From Apostichopus japonicus (Eukaryota > Echinodermata > Holothuroidea > Aspidochirotida > Stichopodidae), in the NCBI RefSeq assembly GCF_037975245.1, contig NC_092576.1, forward strand, positions 34,078,611 to 34,142,610: a DNA stretch of 64,000 nucleotides, read 5' to 3'. The stretch's first letter is position 1. Each line of letters begins with the position of its first letter. The position numbers were made by a program, and so were the translations under genes. Below the pieces are notes generated by a model. The model saw only the letters and a program-made list of their open reading frames with translations, was not told where the DNA came from and did no database searches. Of the stretch, positions 40,647 to 51,700 are shown in pieces.

Positions 40647-42484
40647 CTGGAAGAAAAAAAAAAAAATCAAATTAATATTGATTGCTGTTGATTGATGCAC
40701 TCGTGTCATCTAACAATATCACACATCATTCAACAAACCACGCATGTCTTGAGTTCATACTCTTCAAAGTAACCTGGCATAGTGGTCTGTCATAGTTACT
40801 GCATAGTAATGTCATGGTCAATGCATAGTAATCTGCCACGGTTACTGCATAGTAATCTGTCATAGTAACTGCATAGTAATCTGCCACGGTTACTGCATAG
40901 TAATCTGTCATAGTTACTGCATATAGCAATATGACATAGTCACTGCATACTAATATTGATTGATTGATTGATTGATTGATTTATTTGTTTTATCACGTGA
41001 ATATATACAATGTGACAGGAAGTCCTCTAAAAAACCTTCAGATGGCTTAACAAAGTAGAGGACTCCCTGTAAAGAAAAGGAAAAAGTAAACTAAGAAAAA
41101 ATGAACATGTTCAATCAATAAGATGCAATAATTTTTTGAATAAAGTTTCTTCTGAATGATTTTGCAGAAGGTTTATTTGTAATAATGTCTGATAGAGAAT
41201 TCCATGTTTTGATTGTACGTGCCCTTAGTGATAACATCCCCATTGTAGAATTATACCTGTTATAATGTGCATTGCCTGAAGATCTGGTATTGTAATGATG
41301 AATATCACTGTTACATATTAAGTAGTCATTAAAAGCATTTGGTAACAGTCCATTCCATGCCTTATAAGCAAATGTAGCAAGGTTAACCCTAATAATGTCA
41401 TCAGCTTTTAACAACTTAGAACGCTTAAAAAGAGGATTTGTGTGGTCCCGGGGTTTGACATGTGTTATTTGGCGGACTGCTCTCTTCTGTGTAATACAAA
41501 TGGGATTCAGATTGGTATATCTAGTACCAGACCATATGTTACAACAATACGTAATATATGGCTGGACTAATGTCTGGTAGAGAATCTTTAATATGTGTTG
41601 TGGCAGATAATGCTTAAGCTTAGCTAAAACACCGGTGTTTTTATGCAACTTTTCTACAGATAGTTGTAATGTGGTCACACCATTTAAGTTCATGATCTAT
41701 ATATATGCCTAAAAATCTAGTACTATTGACTTGTTGTAGTCTTTTACTACCCATAGTAATATCAGCATTATATGTAAAATTTTTAGAAGTATTAAAAACT
41801 ATATAGTTTGTTTTATCAACATTCAATGATGATTTGTTGCCAGCGAACCAGTCGCTGAACTTGTCTAATTCAGTTGATACTTCAATATGAAATAAAGGTC
41901 TCGATTGTAATACCAAGAAGATATTTGTGTCGTCAGCAAACAAAACAACTTTAACTTTATCAGAAACATTGGTAATGTCATTAACATATAAGATAAAAAG
42001 CAATGGACCAAGTATAGAGCCTTGTGGCACACCACATTGGATTCTCTCCGGTTGGGAATGAGCATTTTTGTAGGATGCTATGGCATGCTAATCTGTCACA
42101 GTTACTGCATGGTAATCTGTTCGTCAAAGTGACTTACAAAATTTTACCAGCAGTAATACATACCCTAATTAACTACTCATATAAAGTTGAAAAATAATTG
42201 CATATTTTTTTATTTTGACATTAGCGCTATTCCAACTGCCTTTTTGTTGTGTATATGGACAGCGTTCTGATTGCAAATGGGTGGAATTTTAAAAACAGGC
42301 TCTTCAAAGCGGACGTGAAATTTTCAAACAGAGTGCTGAGAAGCAAATTCAATGATGATGATGATGGTGATGATGGTGGTGATGATGATGATAAAGATAG
42401 GGATGATGATGATAATGATAGTGATGGTGATGGTGATGATGATGATGATGATGATGATGAAGGTGGTGGTGATAATGATGATGG

Positions 42485-42570
<86 letters not shown>

Positions 42571-42631
42571 CCGATGATGATGATGGTGATGATGATGATG
42601 ATGAAGGTGGTGGTGATACTGATGATGGTGG

Positions 42632-42726
<95 letters not shown>

Positions 42727-45700
42727 CCGATGATGGTGGTGGTGGTGGTGGTGGTGATAACTATGACCATGGCTATTACTATGACAAAGTTTTGTGCCTA
42801 ACCCTTAAAATGGTTTTACCATACCTGCCAACGGTACCGTCAGTGACCTCTGCATTATCACAGCCAGCAAACCAGTTCACGCTGAATTCTTTAGTCTTCT
42901 CTGTTCCCCTCGGTGGGTCAGGTGATGTCACATGACCAAGCTGGGGATGGTTGATTCGGTAGCCCAGAGGCAAGGCATCGCTTGCATCATCGATGGAATT
43001 TAAATAATGATCCATCCTGCAGCATACTGCCCTCGCTAAGTGACCATGGTGATAAAGAGCACCTGGAAATATACAGGAAACATGGACTTAATCTATAATA
43101 TTTATAAATATTACACAAATTAAAAAAAAAACAGCATAAATACAGCATATACAGAACATGAGATTTAATAAATGTGTTAAATTTTCTCTCTATTTGTCTC
43201 ATGTTGTTGAATATATTATATATACTTATATTAACATGGCGTGCTAAAACTGAATACTTATATTTACATGACATGCTTAAACTGAATTTGAATATATTTA
43301 CATGACATGCTAAAACTGAATATTTATATCTACATGATATGTTAATACTGAATACTTTTTTACATGACATGCTAAATCTTAATAGTTATATTTATATGAT
43401 ATGTTAAAACCGAATAGTTATATTTATATGACATGTTAACACTGAATACTTTTATTATATGACATGTTAATACTGAATACTTATATTTACATAACATTTT
43501 AATAATGAATACTTAATTTACATGACATGTTAATACTGAACACCTATGTTTGTATTTATAAGACATGCTAAAAGTCAATATACATATTTATATGACATGT
43601 AACAACTGAATACTTATATTAACATGACATGTTACAACTCAACACTTATATTTACATGGCATGTTAATACTGAATACTTACATGTACATGACATGTAAAT
43701 ACTGAATACTTGTAAGATATTTACCGAGTGTTAAGGAACTGAGGTAGACCGGCTCTATGAAGTTACTGAGCAGGCTCCCCTGGAGTCCCAGGATGTTCCA
43801 CCTGCAGACCTTATCACTGCATGACATGGTACGGAGCCTCTGCTGGTTCTGAAGTATCGCATCCCACGTCTGGATCGGTTGCTTCTCCTGGATGGGTATA
43901 GTCCCCTCACCTACAAGGATGGAAAAGAAAGGAAGCCAAGTTATGATTCGATTTATGACAGAGTTAGAGTATTATCGCTGATGTTACTCATCCCTAGAGT
44001 AAAAACACAGACTTTACGGCTTGAGAACGTTCGCATCCAGTGCACCGTGCCTGTGGAACTCACTTCACTGGGGAACATATAAAAATATACAATACTGTGA
44101 ACGGTTTTAAAATCAGCACTCAAAACGTATCTCTTCACCAAAGTATATGTTATTATTGTTATGTTAAGCGCTACAAGAATTATTTCATAGTTTGTTTGGC
44201 GCTATATAAAAGTTATGTTTTATTATTATGAATGTTGAAAAGTTTTACCATGGCAGCCGTAGCCATGGCAATTGAGATAGCCACAATCAGTTCCAATGAC
44301 TAACTGACTGTTACCATCTCATCCTACCTATAGAAGAGATGAGATGACAAGAATGAGAAGCTATAAATGAAGTGCAATTTACCAGAATGTTAGCAAACAG
44401 GGGAAAGGGGGGGGGGGAGAGTGAAGGTTCACTGAATAAGTGAATTCTAAAAACAGAATCAAACACGGTTTATCTGTTTGAGTGAGTGAGTTACTAAAGT
44501 CACTATTTGTATGTCCTTTTATATTAGAATAATTTTCTGTTCCTAATCTCTCTAAATCATTACAAGCCAGTTGGAACAACTTCCTAATGCTTATATCACT
44601 CTGTACTGTCCTCACAAATCAGGCTTCAAAGCACACATACTGACAGTACAAACAGTTCCTTACCTTTCTCTGATTCTTATATGCTAATACCAAAGGAAAC
44701 TGTCCTCACAAATCAGGCTTCAAAGCATTCATACTGACAGAATGAACAGTTCCTAACCTTTATCTGATTCTAACATGCTAATACCAATCTAAACTGTCCT
44801 CACAAATCAGTATGAACAGTTCCTAACCTTTATCTGATTCTTATATGCTAATACCAATTTAAACTGTCCTCACATATCATGCTTCAAAGCACTCTTACTG
44901 ACAGTATGAACAGTTCCTAAACCTGTATCTGATTCTAATATGCTAATACCACTCTAAACTGTCCTCACAAATCATGCTTCAAAGCACTCACACTGACAGT
45001 ATAAACAGTTCCTTACCTTTATCTGATTCTAATATGCATATACTAATCGAAACTGTCCTCACAAATCATGCTCAAAGCATTTGTACTGACAGTACAAACT
45101 GTTCCTAACCTTTATCTGATTCTAATATGCTAATACCAATCTAAACTGTCCTCACAAATCATGCTTGAAAGCACCCATACTGACAGCATGAACAGTTCCT
45201 AACCTTGATCTGATTCTACTATGCTAATACCACTCTATACTCTCCTCCCATATCATGCTTCAAAGCACTGAAACTGACTGTATGAACAGTTCCTAACCTT
45301 TATATGCTAATACCACTCTAAACTGTCCTCACAAGTCATGCTTCAAACCACTCCTACTGACAGTATGAACAGTTCCTAACCTATATCTGATTGGAAACAT
45401 GATTATTCATACTGCTCATACTGACAATACGAGTGCTCTGAAGCGGGGCATGACACTACAGTATAGAAAAAAAAGAATTTGTCCCAAACTGGGTGAACAT
45501 TACTTTACCTAGTTCCATCTTGGTCCTCAAAAGTCCCTGAATATTTTTCTCCTGAGTCGGACAATGGTGGGCACGTCCAGAGAAGTCCAGATCGGCCTGC
45601 GGTCCTTCTTCGTTGCCCTGGTTGTCGGTCCAGGAGAACTGGGCCCCGTCACCACAGGGCGCTGTACTGATGTACAGGTGGAACGTGCACTCATCTCGTA

Positions 45701-48700
45701 TCGTCAGTTTACCCGACGGACTCGGCGAGAGAATGCTCTTCTCGGGATTACTTCTGTAGATCTTGAGTTGTCGGTAAAGGTACCTTGATTAAAATGATTG
45801 AATGTGGAAATAAAATCCAGAAACAGTTTAATTATTGGGGGGGTTGGGCAGTGGGTGTAGAGGGAAGCAGACACACACATGCTTCCTGGTCATGATGATG
45901 AGTGGTAAAACTGTAAAAATCAAGACTCTTTGCCCACAAAGTGCTAGAAAGTTGGATAATGTCACTCATGCTAAACAATTTAAATTTCACAAATCTTACA
46001 TAAAAGTATAGATAGCTACATTGAGATACTTAACTGTCTACTTTAACAATCCTAAATATCTAGCAAAACTTTAGGGAATCAGAACCTTGACGGAAATGCT
46101 ACCGATGGAAAGTCCTAGCAACTTTGTGGCGAGCTTTAGTTTGGAACAGATACTGGAGCTCCTTTGGCAAAGTGAATACTGAGATGTGAATAATGAATTC
46201 AAAGTAGATGACATGCCATATATCGGTGTTGTGGCGGAGTGGATAAAGGCAGTGGCATTTGAAGCAATGAGGCTTAGCAATGAGGAAGTTCCGGGTTTGA
46301 TACCCGACCGGGTCATAGTTAGGTGGGTTTATCATCCAAGACAATCTACGGTTTTCCCATCTGAAATGACTTTCTAAATTGGAAAGATTCCAAAATTTGA
46401 GTTAAAATGTTGAACTGGAAGCCACCCGACATGTAAGTTGTAATACACAAGCCCTTGCGGGTTTCTCCCACATCTGTAGTCGCTTAAGTGTTGTAAAAAT
46501 AACTGCTGTCCAATTTTATTTTTATTATTATTATTATGATATATTATTATTTTTATCATTATTTTTTTATTATGATTATTATTATTATCATTATTTTTTT
46601 ATTAAAATTATTATTATTGTCATTATTTTCTATTATTTTTATTATTATTATTACGATTATTATTATTATATACCTCATGAAGGCCCTCCTCGTGACCACC
46701 TCTGCATGTGAGTCGTGTACAGTCTGCCCCTCCAGACTCAGTTTATCACCGGTCACACATCTATTGCCTGAAACAGATAGAAAGAGAAATCATGATGTCG
46801 GGTCTAAATAATACCAGTTTTACCTATTGAATGACGGATACCAGATGTGCAGATTGTGGTCGTGGTGTCATTGAACCTGACTACCATGGTCCTCTCTCAG
46901 GAAAAAAAAAAAAAAATGTAAAGCAAATTTTATGTTAAATGGACCAAAAGGTGCATTCCAACAGGAATATTTAGGATAAATAAATATATTGTTTTCTGAT
47001 ATCTTGCATCCAAACCCGCAAAGCTGTTAAATCAGATATTATCACAGAAACTTTCATTGTGGATCCAAGATGTTAATATGTGTTGCAGAATGTGGCAGTG
47101 GTGTTGTTAAGCTGACTACCATGTTAAGATTGGGAAGGGGTGGGGAGAGAGGGGAGACCCTGCCTCAGAAATAAAAAATATCAGATGTGAAATGTTGCAT
47201 TATGAAAAGTATATTAATAATATAAAGTAGTTCTATAATTAGGGTATATGGGCAAGTTAGTAATACTAATAATAATCACTAATATTTAATGTTTGTGTGA
47301 GGTAAAGGTAAGGGTGTGTATGTACACATTTTACCCCCCTGGATCAACACCTGCAATGGAAGTTAGAATATATCTGAGTTCACAGGCAGCTTCAAGGTCA
47401 ATTTTAATAACAATTGATATAATCTTTTTACTCACAAAAATTACAGTCATTTATTTAATTCTTAGTAGAGATATTAACAATTTTCAAAGTTTAATTTTCT
47501 CACTTATGACCTATAATGGACATATTTTTATGCATAATTTCTTTTCAATAAAATTTTCCACACATGCCACACACCATTTTCTTCCTTTTTATTTTTGGTT
47601 TGGGGGGAGGGGGGTGGGGATGATAGGTGGGGTTGAAAAATCAACACTATGTTGACTCAGTACGTTGTGTGGATATATTAAAAACAAGAAGAATTATTTT
47701 TTTGGTATAATGTAGTATCCCTGCATTGTCGATACTTAGCGAAGAAACAAAGAATAGGAAAAAGTGTGTTTAGATTAGATCTTGCAGGTGCATTGTACAT
47801 ATATATATATATATAAAATTATATTATTTTTTAAATTATATTAAGATAAATATTAATATGTGTATCTTTCTTTGGTGTCATTTAAGGGGCGTCTGCTTTA
47901 ACTGACCCCCGGTCCACACCCAGTCCTTTAAATAAATAAAAATCTGGGATCCACTGCTGTCGTAAATGGAGATTGTCTTGAACATGTGTAAAACATTTTG
48001 AAAAAAAAAAACACTTTCTATGAAATTTAAAATAAGAATTCCAAGGAGAAGGGAAACAGAAGTGGCTCACCTGTTCCTAATGCTATCACCCGACCGATGT
48101 CATTCACATCAGTTTTCATGATCAGCGCTGCGATTACCTTCTTGCCACTGAAGCATTCTGGGATATCCACAGCGAAGTTGTTAAATGTTTGGTGGGCGAG
48201 AGTAGCTATCTGGTCAAAGAAACTGGAACCTCCAAAACCGGGCTTTGAAATAAAAATTGGCTTATTAAAATTTTACAATAAATTTTATCAATTTTCACTC
48301 TTGATAGGATATTAACAGGAGGTACTATACTTAAGTTGAATATGATTATAAGATGCTTGATGACACTTTTTCGGAAAATCATTGGAACGTTTCATGTCCT
48401 AGTTTGAATCGACTCCATTCTTACAGTCAGGAAATTTCAATCAAGAATCATTAAATGAAGCATATGAAATTGGTGGCTAGAGTGAACCTAACATAAGTGG
48501 ACAAAAAATTGGTTGTTTGTGGTGAAAAACAGAAATTATGGGATTGTCAAAATATAACCATTATGTACATTAGTACAGTTGTAGGAGATAAACATAAAAA
48601 CCAGCCGAAACCCTGTAATAGTTTAAGTAATGAGTTTATAATATATAAGAAAATGAATATTGGGAATTTTTAGACAATGAAAATAGCATAAAAGGTTATG

Positions 48701-51700
48701 AACAGGATTCACAGCAGTGACCTGCGATTACTACTGAGCTATCCAGGCATTAGTTGATGGTGATCCCTCAGTTACCACATCTTCCCTGAGGGTGCTAGCC
48801 AGAAGCTATATTACCCATACCATGAAGGCATCACACCACAATTAGAGTAGTGCATGTCAGCCTGAGAGCTTAATCGTTGGAAAGTAGCCCTCAAAAGAAA
48901 ATAAAACTGTTAGCAAACTTCTTATCCACTAGAGAGCCTGTGTAGGAGAATGCGTAAAAGTAAGTTGGCCTGACATTTCGATCCTAGCAGGATCTTCTTC
49001 AGAGGCTGAATGACAAGTAACAGTAGCCGAAGGGACAAATACACACACAGAATACAGACAGGTTAATAAGCATGGTGAACACAAAGAGATGGATGTAAGG
49101 GGATTAGTAGAAAAAGGATTAGTAGACAATTAGTAGCTGAGGGGAAAGTAGCCCTAACTGTGCCCTACTGTATTGACTATAGTGGGTATAGGTACATGTC
49201 AGTTGAAAACTTCTATCTATGCTCTAGCGACCTTGGAAAGTGACAAGTTTAATGTGTAAGTCAAAGGGAGCAATTACTTGTGGTGCGACACCTGTAACCA
49301 GGGATCACGCCCCAGTCTGCAACCCAGAGGTAATTGATCGAATCCAGGTTTAGCCATAAATTTCTTTGCTTACTTTTCCGAGTAATGAGCTTGAGGAGCT
49401 AAATTAATTCCTTTGGAAACGTTTTGAAAGTCAAAAGGTGAAATGATTGTTACCTCACTACTTTTGGCAAATCCTGGTGACATTTGGAAAGCGCCTTCTG
49501 CCGCCAGGATACGAATGGCCGCTTCGGCAGCCTCACGTCTTCCATCTTTCTTGTTCTGGGTCACGACCGGTGGGAACTTACGCCGACCAATACGGGCTAT
49601 GAAGGTGAACCTGAAGGAGAGGATTTTATGTTCATTCTTTTGTTTTAATTTTGATGATGATAAACACAAATGTATAACACATTGTATACTTATTAAAATA
49701 ATAATAAATAATCATGTTTGATTTATATAGCACTTTATACCAGCGATAGGTCTCAAAGTGCTTTACAGACGTTATATTACCCCTGGTCAATGATAACCTG
49801 TCCCAGAGACAATCCTTCCAGTCGGCAGCAGTTATATACTGCGCCCAATGACAAGTTACCTCACAGGTATCCATTTAACCTCTGAGGGAGAGAAGCAAGT
49901 GAGATAAAGCATCTTGCCCAATGACACAACGTAATGAACTAGGCACTAGGCAGGAATCGAACCAGCAATCCTTGGCTCACAAGTCCGACGTCTTAGCCAA
50001 TTGGCCACCACGCTCTCAAATTATTATTATTTTTATTTACGTTTACAGTCTTGTTCAAGGCCAATGCCCTCTCACACGACTTACAAACTTAACCCTGGTC
50101 ATTGGTAACTTGTCGTCACACCTTCACACCAAATTGTGCACAATTCAATCAATCTCTCCTAAGACACCACAACCATGTGTCCCCCGGGGGACTTCCCATT
50201 GGGTTCAGCCACACACCGGCGCACTTAACTATATTTACAAGTTACCTCCCATGTCCCATTTATACACCTGGGTGAAGAGAGGTAATGGAGATAAAGCGCC
50301 TTTCCTCAAGGACACAACGCAATGATCTGGCCAGGACTCGAACCTGCAATCCTTAGATCACAAGTCCACTGCCTTAACCACTTGACCACAATGCCCTCTG
50401 TACAGATACCATCATATTTCATAATAGGACAAAGTAGAGTACCTTCAATGTTTACTGGCACTACATTACTATTAACTAAATTATTCCTGTATAGGGTCTG
50501 CACATCTCTGTGTGTTGTCGCAGACAACCAGACTTGAGACATTTCAATTCTTTTGCTAACTTGGAAGGCCCTCCATGGGCACACACCTCAATTTGTGTGA
50601 CCTCAACTCCCCTTACAAGCCAACTCGTTTTCTACGCTCTCAATGTGCTAATCTCCTTATTGAGCCTACACTGTAGCTTCAAATTTGACGGATATGCTGG
50701 TCGTGCATTTCCTAGAATTGGCCCTCGTTTTATGGAAATCCATGCCACATGAACTCAGACATTGCTATACTCAATCAAATCAGTTTCAAGAAACAGCTTA
50801 AAACCTTTCTCTTCCAAGGCACTTCTGAAAAGTGTTACACGATATCAGCACTTTATAAAATACTGATTGATGATGAGAATGATGATGATGATGCTAAACT
50901 TACTTTCAAATTGTCTTCATTAAAGCAGCATTTTGCGTCCTTTTCTATGATTTTTCTCAACCTCACTGACTCCACTATACCATAACGACATACATAACTA
51001 GCTTATCTATTTAAATCTTACTTCAAATGGTGGCATAAAAGTCGAAAAATATGCAACTTTCAACTTTGTTTTCCTCCAAGATATTTTCCGTTGGGATCCA
51101 AATAAATCTCGCCCATAATATGAATATTTAAACACTACGAACGTCATTGACCAATAGGCCTACGTAATACAACACCATACTTGATTTGTGTACAGTCTAT
51201 ATGGCAGTTGTACCAGGGAGTTCCATAACAACTCCCTGGTTGTACCAACGCAAAGTCTTGAATCTATTTTTTAGCAACGGCTCATAACTAAACCTGCATC
51301 TCTGATTGGTTGAATTCAAACTAGTGGGTTTGGGGAAACTGTATGCGATTAATTTTAACTGTGGAATTTGTCGTGGACACTTTTCTAATATAAAACTTGG
51401 CTAATATCTTAGTTTGCTGTTTTGTGATTGATATATGGAAAAAACTTGATGGACATGTCAAAAAAGTAGAAAACGGCGACCAAACGCAGAGAGAAAGCAA
51501 ATCACAAACCCGTATTGAGACTTACTTTGGTTTATGTGAAGGTCCTGTTGCGCCCACCAACTCCAACACAGGCTGCTGTTGTACCGATTGACCAAACTCC
51601 ATGAACGCACTGATGGGGTTCTTGTTCATGACCTTCATCATCTCTGCAACGTTCACCGACGACAACGAGGAGGGCGGGGGCGCAGCTCCGATGGAAGATA

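Larger units (their letters stand above)
40647..42824. other. ADAR intron 7: 24-bp tandem repeat, LINE insertion, (GAT)n
   Basis: Almost wholly repetitive: tandem repeat (40782-40954 and 42083-42122), LINE relic inserted in it (40955-42082), then (GAT)n (42349-42760). Confidence 0.8.
43911..45508. other. ADAR intron 5: LINE 3' relic and 93-bp tandem array
   Basis: Contains a decayed LINE C-terminus (44010-44235) and a tandem array (44595-45395). No other feature recognised. Confidence 0.7.
49611..51525. other. ADAR intron 1 (between coding exons 1 and 2)
   Basis: Contains two adjacent minus-strand SINEs (49710-50015, 50035-50405), a plus-strand LINE relic (50510-50900) and a perfect hairpin ACCAGGGAGTT-CCATAAC-AACTCCCTGGT near 51211-51239. 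Confidence 0.7.

Noticed and set aside
42249-42935. Open frames rich in Asp, Met or Ile
   Set aside because: They come from the (GAT)n microsatellite in an ADAR intron.
43879-44082. Plus-strand open frame overlapping ADAR exon 6
   Set aside because: It is the antisense shadow of an ADAR exon plus LINE relic and has no support of its own.
40070-45395. Regularly spaced repeats that could suggest a CRISPR-like array
   Set aside because: Units are contiguous tandem repeats without unique spacers, in a eukaryotic gene.
50328-50400. tRNA-like sequence as a real tRNA gene (also 49950, 58507, 31440, 46223)
   Set aside because: A and B boxes are present but the cloverleaf and acceptor stem do not close and each runs into a SINE body.
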